Shown here: positions 16,253-24,388 of the stretch, piece after piece
How the letters are laid out: every line of letters begins with the position of its first letter
How positions within the stretch are numbered: position 1 is the first letter of the stretch
DNA from: Ovoidimarina sp039190895
GTDB lineage: Bacteria; Pseudomonadota; Alphaproteobacteria; Rhodobacterales; Rhodobacteraceae
Length of the DNA stretch: 32,537 nt
Reading direction: 5' to 3'
Assembly: GCA_039190895.1 (NCBI GenBank)
Contig: JBCCXY010000026.1
Span: 1-32,537, forward strand
Program-made: the position numbers and the translations under genes
Notes under the pieces: model-generated
Told to the model about the DNA's origin: nothing
Databases searched by the model: none
The model's input: the letters and a program-made list of their open reading frames with translations, nothing else

Positions 16253-16390
16253 AGCGGGGGCCAGCCCCCGCACCCCCGGGATACTTACAAAAGAAGAAGA
16301 GGCTGGACGGGCCCTGGCCTTCATCTTGGGTGAAATACTCCGGGGGGCGCCAAAGGCGCGGGGGCAGCGCCCTCTCCGCAATCGCCGCAG
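16253..16390. repeat. Fold-back intergenic repeat (CCCCGG core, two inverted copies)
   Basis: Two copies of one core face each other: CCCCGGGATACTTACAAAAG... (16274-16298) and its inverted relative ending ...GAAATACTCCGGGG (16320-16345). The flanks are further hairpins: GCGGGGG-CCAG-CCCCCGC on the left and GCGCC-AAA-GGCGC on the right. The right-hand core matches the one at 26618-26643 at 24 of 26 positions. It lies between convergent genes and could serve as a terminator for lpxB. No coding potential. Confidence 0.7.
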
Positions 16391-16394
16391 CGCG

Positions 16395-17549
16395 CTACCC
16401 GTCCAGACCGGCCAACACCGCCCGAGCGGCGCGCAGGCCCGGAGCTTCGCCACCGCGCCCAAGCCGGTCCATGGTCAGGTCCAAAGCGTCAAGCTGCGCG
16501 CCCGGATCATCCAGCACCGCCAACAGCGCCTCCGAGATCGGGCCGGGCTTGCACTTGCCGCCCAGAAACTCGGGCACCACGCGCGTGTCGGTCACGAGGT
16601 TCACAAGCGTCACCGTATCGATCTTCGCCATCGCCTTCATGACGGTCATCGTGAACCACGCCATGTCATAAGCGATCACCATCGGCGTCCGTGCCGCCGC
16701 AAGCTCCAGCGAAACGGTCCCGGACGCGGCCAGCGCTACATCGGCAGCACCAAACGCCGCGCGTTTTGCAGCAGGCGCGGCGCGGGTATCCAGCACCACC
16801 GGATCGCCAGGCCACGCCCGGACATGCTGCGCCACCATGTCCTCCAACCCCGGAGCCGCCGGGACGACCACCCGCATGTCGGGCCGTTCCGCACTAACCT
16901 TGTAGAGCGCCAGCCCGAACGGGTCCGCCAGCCGCCCAACCTCCCCCTTGCGCGAGCCCGGAAGCGCAAGAATGACCTCCGCGTCGCCCAGCCCATGCGC
17001 CTCGCGAAACGCGGCGACCTCAGATTCCGTCGCCACCGGCTCTGCCACCACAGGGTGGCCGACGAAGTCGGCGCGCATGCCTTCGGCCTCCATATAGGGC
17101 GGCTCAAACGGCAACAACGTCAGCACCTGATCCACATTCGGCGCCATCTTCGCCGCGCGCTTCGGGCGCCACGCCCAGACGGACGGCGCGACATAGTGCA
17201 CCGTGCGCTGTCCGGGCCGCGCCTCGCGAACGCGTTTCAGCACGCGCAGGCAAAAGTCCGGACTATCTATGGTCACAATCACATCCGGCTCTTCGGCAAT
17301 CGCAAAGTCCGCCGTCTGGCGCATGCGGGCGTGCAGATGGGGGTACTTCGGCAGAACCTCCGCCAACCCCATCACCGACAATTCGGTCATGTCAAAGAGG
17401 CTTTCCAACCCCTCCGCCTGCATCCTGTCGCCACCCACACCAACGAACGCAACACCCGGGCTCAGCGCCTTGAGACCCGCCATCAGCGCCCCGCCGAGGG
17501 CATCGCCCGAGGCCTCCCCCGCGACGAGAAAAACCTTCAACGCACCCAC
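16395..17549 (-). CDS. lpxB: Lipid-A-disaccharide synthase LpxB
   Basis: 384 residues; joins UDP-2,3-diacylglucosamine to lipid X, forming the lipid A disaccharide at the inner face of the inner membrane. Recognised by VFLVAGEASGDALGG (residues 6-20), FVGVGGDRMQAEGLESL, SVMGLAEVLPKYPHL, VIVTIDSPDFCLRVLK, HYVAPSVWAWRPKRA and FVGHPVV, all in the family order, then the C-terminal LALPGSRKGE and LGGKCKP segments. The start is GTG at 17549, overlapping the lpxI end by 13 bases, so it is tightly coupled. It is the last gene of the envelope cluster, followed by a fold-back repeat. Confidence 0.96.
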   Translation of the reverse strand: MGALKVFLVAGEASGDALGGALMAGLKALSPGVAFVGVGGDRMQAEGLESLFDMTELSVMGLAEVLPKYPHLHARMRQTADFAIAEEPDVIVTIDSPDFCLRVLKRVREARPGQRTVHYVAPSVWAWRPKRAAKMAPNVDQVLTLLPFEPPYMEAEGMRADFVGHPVVAEPVATESEVAAFREAHGLGDAEVILALPGSRKGEVGRLADPFGLALYKVSAERPDMRVVVPAAPGLEDMVAQHVRAWPGDPVVLDTRAAPAAKRAAFGAADVALAASGTVSLELAAARTPMVIAYDMAWFTMTVMKAMAKIDTVTLVNLVTDTRVVPEFLGGKCKPGPISEALLAVLDDPGAQLDALDLTMDRLGRGGEAPGLRAARAVLAGLDG

Positions 17550-18319
17550 AGGAACAGCCCCTTGGCATCAGCAGCGGCGACCGTTGCCTCCCGCTCCAGC
17601 ACCATGACGCCCCCAGCCTCGATCACGATGCCAGACAAACCCGCGTCGCTTGCACCCTGAACCGTCCCCGGGCCGACCACGGGCAAATCAATTCGCCGAT
17701 CCTGCCCTGCCTTGGGCGCCTTGTACAACACGCCGCCATCCGGCCCCTCCGGCCGCCCCTGTGCCAGCGTACGCAACATCCAATCCGTGCCGCCCAGTGT
17801 CTCCACCGCCAAGGCCTGCCCCTTCGCCACGACACAAGCCTGCCCGACATCTGCCGCCGCGAGCGCCGCCTGCACCTCCGCCGCCCGGTCCGCGTCGGAC
17901 TCGTCTCGTTCCCCGGGCTGCGCCTCCGTCAGAATACCCGCTTCGGGTAGGAGCGACGGCACCAACTCATGCGCACCGCGCACAGCCATGCCCTGCTCTT
18001 CAAACAGCCCGATCACGACGCGCAACAGGCCGTCATCGCCCTGCCCCATCGCTTTCATCACACGCGGGACAAGCGGCGCCGTTCGAAGATCGATCCGCTT
18101 CATGTCCACCTTCGGGCGGCGTACCGCGCCCGCAAAGCACACCTCCGTCACACCGCGCTTGCGCAGGTCGCGCAGGAATGACCCCAGCCGTTCGACCTCA
18201 AACACCAGCGGATCGGGGAGGCCGGACGGAAAGCCCTTCATCTCGCAGACAAGCACATCGTCCACCGCCTGATGGATCGCCGTGGGCAAGGCCCCCTCGC
18301 CGGCAATCAGGGCCAGCAC
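17537..18319 (-). CDS. lpxI: UDP-2,3-diacylglucosamine pyrophosphatase LpxI (DUF1009)
   Basis: 260 residues. LpxI replaces LpxH in alphaproteobacteria, hydrolysing UDP-diacylglucosamine to lipid X and UMP. Typical features: N-terminal LALIAGEGALP, FAGAVRRPKVDMKRIDL, the MGQGDDGLLRVVIGLFEEQGM segment, and C-terminal DLPVVGPGTVQGASDAGLSGIVIEAGGVMVLE. The start is GTG at 18319, six bases after the lpxA stop. The position between lpxA and lpxB is exactly what the pathway order predicts. Confidence 0.95.
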   Translation of the reverse strand: MLALIAGEGALPTAIHQAVDDVLVCEMKGFPSGLPDPLVFEVERLGSFLRDLRKRGVTEVCFAGAVRRPKVDMKRIDLRTAPLVPRVMKAMGQGDDGLLRVVIGLFEEQGMAVRGAHELVPSLLPEAGILTEAQPGERDESDADRAAEVQAALAAADVGQACVVAKGQALAVETLGGTDWMLRTLAQGRPEGPDGGVLYKAPKAGQDRRIDLPVVGPGTVQGASDAGLSGIVIEAGGVMVLEREATVAAADAKGLFLWVR

Positions 18320-18325
18320 GCCAGG

Positions 18326-19111
18326 TTACCTCGGCGCCAGGAAGTGCCGGTCCGAGGCCGAGAGGATGAACTCCACGATCTCGCGCACATGGTCGCTGTC
18401 GGTTTCCCCGGCGAGCCGTTGCGCGCGGTCCTGAAACGCCCCCTCCCCCTGCGCGAGCATCTGATACGCCGCCCTCAGCGCCGTAATGTCAGCCCGAGAG
18501 ACGCCGCGCCGTTTGAGCCCGACGAGGTTCAGCCCCGTCAGCTCCCCCCGCGGCGCCTGCACCAGACCGTGCGGGATCACGTCGTTGGTCACCATCGTCA
18601 CGGCACCGATGATGGCGCCCTTCCCCACGCGGACGAACTGATGGATGCCCGACAGACCGCCGATGATCACCTCGTCCTCAATCACGCAGTGCCCCGCAAT
18701 CGCGCCCTGATTGGCCACGATCACCCGGTTCCCGACCTGCGCGTCATGCGCTACATGCGCGCCGGTCATGAAGAGACAATCGTCGCCCACGCGAGTCACA
18801 CCGCCCCCGCCATCGGTCCCGGTGTTCATCGTCACGCCTTCGCGGATGCGGTTGCGGGCGCCGACTTCCAGCCGCGTGGCTTCGCCCTTGAACTTCAGAT
18901 CCTGCGGAATCTCTCCGATCACGGCGCCCTGGAAGATCACAGTCTCTTCGCCAATTGACGTGCGCCCGGTGACCGTTGCGTGGGGTTTGACCTCGACCCC
19001 GCGCCCAAGCTTTACGTCCGGACCGACATAGGCAAACGGGCCGACCGTGACGTCGGGTCCAAGCTCTGCCCCGTCTTCGACGGCGGCCGATGGGTGAACG
19101 CCGCCGGTCAC
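18326..19111 (-). CDS. lpxA: UDP-N-acetylglucosamine acyltransferase LpxA
   Basis: 261 residues; first committed step of lipid A synthesis, transferring a hydroxyacyl chain from ACP to UDP-GlcNAc. The left-handed beta-helix hexapeptide repeats run through residues 5-180 (HPSAAVEDGAELGPDVTVG and similar). The catalytic His is H122 in GAHVAHDAQVGN, equivalent to E. coli H125. The C-terminal alpha-helical domain follows (LRAAYQMLAQGEGAF). The frame stays open 14 codons upstream inside fabZ, but the GTG at 19111 overlaps the fabZ stop as GTGA and gives the standard length. Confidence 0.96.
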   Translation of the reverse strand: MTGGVHPSAAVEDGAELGPDVTVGPFAYVGPDVKLGRGVEVKPHATVTGRTSIGEETVIFQGAVIGEIPQDLKFKGEATRLEVGARNRIREGVTMNTGTDGGGGVTRVGDDCLFMTGAHVAHDAQVGNRVIVANQGAIAGHCVIEDEVIIGGLSGIHQFVRVGKGAIIGAVTMVTNDVIPHGLVQAPRGELTGLNLVGLKRRGVSRADITALRAAYQMLAQGEGAFQDRAQRLAGETDSDHVREIVEFILSASDRHFLAPR

Positions 19112-19569
19112 GCGTCGCTCTTCGACAGGTCCATCATGGCGGTGATGTCGCACTCACAGGCCATTTCTCCGTCAACCTCGGCCTTGCACGAGAACTTCCA
19201 GACGCGCCCACCGCCGCGCTTCACCTCGACATGCAGCTTCAGCACATCGCCCGGCACCACCTTCCGCCGGAACTTAGCCCCGTCAATCGACATAAAGTAG
19301 ACCAGCGCGTTCTTCCCCGCGAGGTCCTCTGTCACCCCAGCCAAAACGGCGGCGGTCTGTGCCAATCCTTCGATGATCAGAACGCCGGGCATGATCGGAA
19401 AGCCGGGGAAATGGCCCTGCAAATGCGGCTCCGTCATCGTGACGTTCTTGATACCCGTGGCGCTCTTGCCAGCCTCGATGGCCTCAACGCGGTCGATCAG
19501 CAGGAACGGATAACGGTGCGGGATGATCGCCTGGATCAGATCCAGGTCGGCTGTGGTCGTCTCTGTCAT
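19108..19569 (-). CDS. fabZ: (3R)-hydroxyacyl-ACP dehydratase FabZ
   Basis: 153 residues; dehydrates beta-hydroxyacyl-ACP in fatty-acid elongation and competes with LpxA for the same substrate, which explains the linkage. A hot-dog fold is evident: IPHRYPFLLIDRV (residues 16-28) and the active-site stretch GHFPGFPIMPGVLIIEGLAQ with catalytic H53 and E67. The chosen ATG (MTETTTADLD) gives the usual length; an upstream extension of 20 codons reads as low-complexity and is rejected. lpxD, which sits here in enterobacteria, is absent from this cluster. Confidence 0.95.
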   Translation of the reverse strand: MTETTTADLDLIQAIIPHRYPFLLIDRVEAIEAGKSATGIKNVTMTEPHLQGHFPGFPIMPGVLIIEGLAQTAAVLAGVTEDLAGKNALVYFMSIDGAKFRRKVVPGDVLKLHVEVKRGGGRVWKFSCKAEVDGEMACECDITAMMDLSKSDA

Positions 19570-19606
19570 GGGTCCTGTCCTAGCACTCCTTCGGCGGGCG
19601 GGCGAC

Positions 19607-20152
19607 CTAGTCGCTGATCCCGCTGCCATCGCCTATCTCGGCGTCAATCCGGGCAATCGCGAGGTCCGTGATGTCCGCCGCCTCGGACGCCGCAAAGACA
19701 CTGCGCCGGTCCAGCACGACCAGCGCCTGCCGCTCATTCAGGATCTGTGCGAGGATTGGCCCGATCTGCCCGAAAAACGCCTGCTGCGCCTCTTCGCGCA
19801 GGCCCTGAACCTCTCGCAGCTTTGCATCCTGCGCGGCGCGTATCTCATCCACCTTGGCGTCAAAGGCATCGGCGAGCGCGCGGAACTCTTCCACCGGAAG
19901 CGTTGGGCGTCGATCCGTCAGATCCCGCTCCTCCGCGATCAGCTCCCCTTCGATCCGTCGGTTTTCTGTGGCCAGTTCCGTGGCCCGTTGCTCGATCTCG
20001 CCAATCGCCCGGCGTCCGAACGCCGTTTCAGCGAACAGACGCTCCGGGTCGATTGTAAGTACGGTCGCACTCGGTGACACCTCCTGCGCCGCACTGGGCG
20101 ACGCGAGTGTCACCATCAACACCACCAGAAACCAGCGGGCCAGCCCGCCCAT
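19607..20152 (-). CDS. skp: Periplasmic chaperone Skp/OmpH family
   Basis: 181 residues with a signal peptide (hydrophobic residues 7-17, likely cleavage after SAA at about residue 22). The rest, about 40-150, is a charged helical region rich in Glu, Arg and Gln (EQRATELATENRRIEGELIA; QDAKLREVQGLREEAQQAFF) with coiled-coil character, as in the tentacle arms of Skp, and ends near ALVVLDRRSVFAASEAADIT. It binds unfolded outer-membrane proteins in the periplasm. The position between bamA and fabZ is the classic one; only two bases separate its ATG from the bamA stop. Confidence 0.92.
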   Translation of the reverse strand: MGGLARWFLVVLMVTLASPSAAQEVSPSATVLTIDPERLFAETAFGRRAIGEIEQRATELATENRRIEGELIAEERDLTDRRPTLPVEEFRALADAFDAKVDEIRAAQDAKLREVQGLREEAQQAFFGQIGPILAQILNERQALVVLDRRSVFAASEAADITDLAIARIDAEIGDGSGISD

Positions 20153-20154
20153 GT

Positions 20155-22461
20155 CTAGAAACGAGCCGTGACAGTAACGTCGAACGTCCGCTCCCGGTCG
20201 AAGTCTTCGGACTTGAGCTGTTCAGAGAAGTTGAACGTCAGCGGTCCAAGCGGCGTTTCCCAGAACAGCGAGAAGCCCACAGACGACCTGAGGCTGAAAC
20301 TGTCGTCGACGGAACCGGGCCCACCTGCACCATCCGTATTCTGCAGCCCCCAGACCGAGCCGGCATCAACGAACAGACCGCCGGACACGCCGAGTTCCTC
20401 CGCAAACCCGATCGGGAAACCGAATTCCAACTTGCCGAGCACATAGTTGTTGCCGCCCAGAGCGTCCTGGTTGACTGCAGCGGTATCACGCGGCCCGACG
20501 CCACGGAATTCAAAGCCCCTAAGTTGCGAAGACCTCAGGAAGAACCGGTCATTCACTGTGGTGACGTAGTCGTTCAGCGGAGTGATGGTTCCGCCTTCCA
20601 ACGTGGCCCGCAGAGTGTAGTCCTCGTTCCGCAGGCGACGTTGCGCCACGGCACGGGCGGTCGTCTTGATGAAGTCAACATCGCCGCCAAGCCCCGCAAA
20701 CTCCTGCCCAAAGCTCAACAGCACACCAGCGTTGGGGTCGAGCCCGCCCCGACGCGTGTCGTAGACGAAATTGTACGCAATGGCGCTCTTTGTCGATTTC
20801 CGAGCTTCAGCCTGAAGTATCGGGGAACTGTCTGTACTTACATCAAACAGATCTCGCTGATTGTAGGTGTAACTGACGTTGAGGCGCGAATACTCGCCCA
20901 CGGGAAAGCCCAATCCGATCGAGGCACCGATCGATTCAGAACTGAAGTCCGAGCTATCGTCCTCTTCGGTGTTAAGGAATGCCGCCAGTGTTAGCGAAAG
21001 ATCGCGTCCGAACAGGTAAGGTTCCGTGAACGAGATCTGGTTGCGCGACGAGCTGTCTGTCGTGTTCAGCTCGAACGAAAGCTGTTGACCCCGTCCCAGA
21101 AAGTTCCGCTCCGAGAACGAGACGGCGACGCCGATCCCGCCATCGGTGGAGTACGAACCACCAACACCAAGCGAGCCGGTGGGCTCTTCTTCCACATCCA
21201 CATCGATCACGACCTGATCGGGACCCGAGCCCTCACGCGACTGCACGTTGACGTTCGAGAAATAGTTCAACGCGCGGATGCGGGTCGCCGCATTGCGGAT
21301 TTCACGCGGATTGAACGGGTCCCCCTCGACCGACCGGAACTGCCTCCGGATCACCCGGTCGAGCGTCGTCTGGTTGCCCTCAATATCGATCCGCTCGACA
21401 AAGATACGCTCACCACGCGAAATCTCGAACTCAATGTCCAGCGTCAACGCGCGCTCATTACGAGTCACACGCGGTTCGATCCGTACGAAGTCGAGGCCCT
21501 TCTGCGTGGCCAGCCCCTCCATCCGAGTGATCGCGTTCTCGATCAGAATGGGCGAGTAGACCACGTTTTCACGCAGGCGACCCGCGGCAAGGAACTCTGC
21601 CGCGTCGGCCCCATTATAGGTCGACGTCGCCGTCACACTGCCGATGCTGAACTGTTGGCCTTCGCGCACCTGGAACGTGATGAACGTCGCGTTCCGCTCT
21701 CGCGAAAGCTCGGCCGACACGTCCAGAATCTGGAAGTCGATGTAGCCGCGCGACAGATAGAAATCCCGCAGCACGCGCCGGTCAAACTCGATCCGGTCGG
21801 CGATGAACGTGTCAGTGCGGAAGAAGCGTCGCAACAGCCCCGCCTGCTTCGTTTCAAGCACACGGCGCAGGCGCCGGTCGGAATATTCACGGTTGCCGAC
21901 AAACGAAACGCGCTCGTTCTCAACGACGCGCCCCTCGGCAACCTCAAAAACCAGATCAACGCGGTTATCGGACCGGCGAATGATGCGCGGCGTCACAGAC
22001 GCAGCAAGATACCCCTGCTCCTCATACGCACCGATGATGTTCGCGGCATCCTGCTCCGCTTGTGTGGGCGAATAGACACGCCGCGGGGACGAGCGCAGCA
22101 ATGGCAGCAGCTCGTCATCGTCAAGCCGACGGTTTCCCTCGATGGCGATCTGGTTGATCGTCGGGAACTCCTCAACGCGGATCACAAGGGTGCTCCCGCG
22201 CGGCTCCAGCTCCACCGTTTCGAACAGGCCAGAGGCACGGATATCCTGCGACGCCTGGTTCAGTTGGCTGGTCGACACGCTCTGCCCCGGCCGTAGCTCG
22301 GAGTACGACAGCACCGTGCCCGGATCAACGCGCTGATTTCCCTCGATAACGAAGTTGGTGAACCGGAATTGCGCGTGCGCTGGCACAAGACTTCCCGGCA
22401 GGATTAGGAACACGGCGACGAGAATTGCCGCCAGTGCCGACCCCAGATTAAAACGGCACAT
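20155..22461 (-). CDS. bamA: Outer-membrane protein assembly factor BamA
   Basis: 768 residues. Signal peptide in residues 1-30 (ALAAILVAVFLILPGS, then AHA cleavage), then five POTRA domains (about 31-430), then the 16-strand Omp85 barrel ending in the aromatic FDVTVTARF. Conserved barrel features such as GSYSTDGGIGVAVSFSERNFLGRGQ and RGFEFRGVGPRD (the VRGF/Y-like motif) are visible. The open frame extends 42 codons upstream to 22587, but a promoter-like sequence lies inside that extension. AAGGGG precedes the ATG at 22461, and the signal peptide begins there, so I chose it; ATG 22500 is second choice. Confidence 0.95.
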   Translation of the reverse strand: MCRFNLGSALAAILVAVFLILPGSLVPAHAQFRFTNFVIEGNQRVDPGTVLSYSELRPGQSVSTSQLNQASQDIRASGLFETVELEPRGSTLVIRVEEFPTINQIAIEGNRRLDDDELLPLLRSSPRRVYSPTQAEQDAANIIGAYEEQGYLAASVTPRIIRRSDNRVDLVFEVAEGRVVENERVSFVGNREYSDRRLRRVLETKQAGLLRRFFRTDTFIADRIEFDRRVLRDFYLSRGYIDFQILDVSAELSRERNATFITFQVREGQQFSIGSVTATSTYNGADAAEFLAAGRLRENVVYSPILIENAITRMEGLATQKGLDFVRIEPRVTRNERALTLDIEFEISRGERIFVERIDIEGNQTTLDRVIRRQFRSVEGDPFNPREIRNAATRIRALNYFSNVNVQSREGSGPDQVVIDVDVEEEPTGSLGVGGSYSTDGGIGVAVSFSERNFLGRGQQLSFELNTTDSSSRNQISFTEPYLFGRDLSLTLAAFLNTEEDDSSDFSSESIGASIGLGFPVGEYSRLNVSYTYNQRDLFDVSTDSSPILQAEARKSTKSAIAYNFVYDTRRGGLDPNAGVLLSFGQEFAGLGGDVDFIKTTARAVAQRRLRNEDYTLRATLEGGTITPLNDYVTTVNDRFFLRSSQLRGFEFRGVGPRDTAAVNQDALGGNNYVLGKLEFGFPIGFAEELGVSGGLFVDAGSVWGLQNTDGAGGPGSVDDSFSLRSSVGFSLFWETPLGPLTFNFSEQLKSEDFDRERTFDVTVTARF

Positions 22462-22533
22462 ATGCCCCTTAAAGGCAGATCCCCACCATATGTTGGTCAT
22501 AACAGCCCGATCCGCTAAACCCATAGTAAGGTC

Positions 22534-22562
22534 TGGGTAAAACGATTGTGAGGGGTTGTCAA
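22534..22562 (-). promoter_or_regulatory. Putative promoter of bamA
   Basis: On the minus strand a perfect TTGACA (22562-22557), 17 bases, then TACCCA (22539-22534). The -35 is ideal and the -10 poor, giving a start near 22527 and a leader of about 65 bases. An internal promoter would allow bamA-skp-fabZ-lpxA-lpxI-lpxB to be expressed apart from rseP. Confidence 0.4.
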
Positions 22563-22567
22563 AGCGA

Positions 22568-22586
22568 TGGCCGCCCAAAACGGCCA
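22568..22586 (-). terminator. Hairpin downstream of the 45-codon gene
   Basis: TGGCCG-CCCAAAA-CGGCCA, six pairs, 28 bases past the stop of the small gene and just upstream of the bamA -35 box. The same stem sequence recurs at 22802-22818 on the other side of the small gene. No U-run follows on the minus strand. Confidence 0.35.
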
Positions 22587-22614
22587 CATTTTCAGAGGGG
22601 TGCTAGAGCGCCGT

Positions 22615-22752
22615 TTAGAAGGGCGAGAAGTGCAGTGCCACGTAGCCTGCCCCGAACAGCGATGCCGCAATGAAAGCCGACGACAAAACGTAGTCCCGGC
22701 AAAGATCCGAGATCACCGCAAGACCGGAAGGGATCGCTTTGCGCAGCCGCAT
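22615..22752 (-). CDS. 45-residue membrane peptide between rseP and bamA
   Basis: A 45-codon gene from ATG at 22752 to TAA at 22615-22617, with a strong ribosome site (GGAG six bases upstream of the ATG). The peptide starts MRLRKAIPSGLAVISDLCRD, which is basic and amphipathic, followed by one hydrophobic segment (YVLSSAFIAASLFGAGYVAL, residues 21-40) and ends HFSPF. Orientation by the positive-inside rule would be N-in. I recognise no family. It lies in the same direction as its neighbours and between hairpins, so it is probably an overlooked gene of the envelope cluster; an accessory role with RseP or BamA is speculation. Confidence 0.65.
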   Translation of the reverse strand: MRLRKAIPSGLAVISDLCRDYVLSSAFIAASLFGAGYVALHFSPF

Positions 22753-22801
22753 CGCAGGCTCCTGAAACTCAACACCTAATTGGAATAATACTGTTCAAAT
22801 A

Positions 22802-22818
22802 TGGCCGGATTGCGGCCA
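22802..22818 (-). terminator. Hairpin after rseP
   Basis: TGGCCG-GATTG-CGGCCA, six pairs, 13 bases past the rseP stop, followed on the minus strand by an AU-rich stretch (UAUUUGAACAGUAUUAUU). It may be a weak terminator. A second stem (TGCCCC-GCTA-GGGGCA, 22824-22839) encloses the rseP stop codon itself. Confidence 0.4.
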
Positions 22819-22830
22819 CGAAGTGCCCCG

Positions 22831-24168
22831 CTAGGGGCAGAAGAAATCGTTGAATAATGCGAACGCCATGAAGCCGAGGATCAGCGTCAGGCCTGTTGTC
22901 ATCAGAACACGCAACGCCTGATCGCTGGGTGGCTTTCCGGTCACAGCCTCCCACGCGTGGAACAACAAGTGTCCGCCATCCAGCACCGGGATCGGGAAAA
23001 GATTCAGCAATCCCACGGCAGTGGAAATCACGGCGATAAACCCGATGAACGTGACCCAGCCCATCCGGATCGTGTCCCCGGACACCCGGGCAATCGTCAC
23101 GGCTCCGCGCACGTTGCAGGCCGCAACTTCGCCCTTCACCACATTGTACAGCATCGAGATACTCGTCGACGCCACATTCCACGTCTGCGTCACGGCGAGG
23201 CCCGCCGCGCGGACCACGCCAATCCCCTCGGCCTGGTTTTCGAAATACGGTGCGCCCTCAATCCCGATTAGCCACCGCGTCTCAAACCCGCCCTCAGGCA
23301 GCGGCAAGTCCTCTCGCTTGGCCTGCAGCTTGATCTCCATCGACTCTCCGTCGCGCCAGATGCCCAGGGTCAGGACCCCGCCCTCTGACTCTGTGACCAC
23401 GTCCACCAGCTCATTGAACCGCACGATGGGCGCGCCATTGGCCGAGGTGATTACGTCGCCAACCTCAAGCCCCGCCGCCAGCGCGGCGGACAAGGGCCGC
23501 ACGGCGGATACCATCGCGGGGAACGGATGCGGTGCCTCAACCGCCACCACGGCGCCATCGCGGCGCACTTCGTAGGTGAGGTATGGCTCTTCCGGCAGCG
23601 AATCCCAGAACCCGCTCATGTCATCCACGGGCGGGACGACAACGCCGCCGATCGAGATCAGTTCGTCGCCCTCCTGCAATTCCATCGGCGTGTAGGGCAA
23701 CTCGGTGAGTGCCTCGACCGTCAGCGGATCCCGGGGCACGCCGGTGTGCAGCAAAAGGCCGGTGAAAATGATGATCGACAGGATGAAATTAAAGATCGGA
23801 CCCGCCGACACCGTCGCGGCCCTGGCCCATAAGGGCGCCCCCTGCATGGTGGTTCGTCGCTCTTCCGGGGACATGCCAATCGTGGCCCCGGCTTCCGGGG
23901 CGCTGGCGGCGTTGGCGTCGCCCTTGAACTTGACGAACCCCCCCAGCGGAACGGCAGCCACCTGCCACACGGTCCCGCGCCGATCAGTGCGCTGGAACAG
24001 GACGGGGCCAAAGCCCAAGGAGAAAACTTCGGCATGGATGCCTGACCACCGACCGACGATGTAGTGGCCATATTCATGGATCGCCACGATGATCGACAGC
24101 GCCAGAATAAAGGCGCCGAGCGTCACAAACACATTGCCGAATGACGGGATCAGTCCGCCAAGGTCCAT
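22831..24168 (-). CDS. rseP: Site-2 intramembrane zinc metalloprotease RseP
   Basis: 445 residues. The first membrane helix carries the zinc site IVAIHEYGHYIVG (H31, E32, H35). Two PDZ-like regions follow between about residues 130 and 310 (MELQEGDELISIGG; AAGLEVGDVITSANG). The C-terminal helices hold the third ligand motif LNLFPIPVLDGGHLL. RseP cleaves anti-sigma factors and remnant signal peptides within the inner membrane. The ATG at 24168 has AGGG eight bases upstream. The usual upstream partner dxr is missing; cdsA comes next instead. Confidence 0.96.
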   Translation of the reverse strand: MDLGGLIPSFGNVFVTLGAFILALSIIVAIHEYGHYIVGRWSGIHAEVFSLGFGPVLFQRTDRRGTVWQVAAVPLGGFVKFKGDANAASAPEAGATIGMSPEERRTTMQGAPLWARAATVSAGPIFNFILSIIIFTGLLLHTGVPRDPLTVEALTELPYTPMELQEGDELISIGGVVVPPVDDMSGFWDSLPEEPYLTYEVRRDGAVVAVEAPHPFPAMVSAVRPLSAALAAGLEVGDVITSANGAPIVRFNELVDVVTESEGGVLTLGIWRDGESMEIKLQAKREDLPLPEGGFETRWLIGIEGAPYFENQAEGIGVVRAAGLAVTQTWNVASTSISMLYNVVKGEVAACNVRGAVTIARVSGDTIRMGWVTFIGFIAVISTAVGLLNLFPIPVLDGGHLLFHAWEAVTGKPPSDQALRVLMTTGLTLILGFMAFALFNDFFCP

Positions 24169-24388
24169 ATGGTCAACCCTGCATTGCCTCGACGTGCCTC
24201 GCCGCCATCAGGCACGGCCCAGCCACGGTGGTGTTTCGAGCTTAATTCCGGCCATGATGTGGCGCGGGCTTGGCATCTTTGCAAGCAAACTCTCGACAAA
24301 TCGCGCCATAATGCCGCCGACGTGCCCAAGGCGGGCGCCGCTCATCGAGCTCTGACAAGCTCGCCTCGCTATGCCTGTCCGTTGCACG
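24169..24388 (-). other. Gap in the dxr slot, with a weak 45-codon open frame (24208-24345)
   Basis: 220 bases between cdsA and rseP, where Rhodobacterales relatives usually carry the roughly 1.2 kb dxr gene. No stretch resembles Dxr (no GSTGSIG nucleotide-binding motif, no catalytic segment). One minus-strand frame from ATG 24345 to TGA 24208 is open (begins MSGARLGHVG, ends TPPWLGRA), but it has no good ribosome site, no recognisable motif and mixed third-base use; I do not call it a gene. Confidence 0.3.

Noticed and set aside
16137..17660. Plus-strand frame of 507 codons across the repeat region and opposite lpxB
   Set aside because: Begins inside the GT10-GNAT gene in another frame, crosses the repeat and has Arg/His-rich composition; lpxB on the minus strand is certain.
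21085..22296. Plus-strand frame opposite bamA (403 codons)
   Set aside because: No motif, unusual composition; BamA on the minus strand is unambiguous.
22567..22779. Plus-strand 70-codon frame opposite the 45-residue peptide gene
   Set aside because: No ribosome site, opposite to every neighbour; the minus-strand frame has a strong ribosome site and membrane helix.
24208..24345. 45-codon frame in the dxr slot as a dxr remnant or small gene
   Set aside because: No Dxr motif, no ribosome site, no recognisable helix or signal; kept only as a note.
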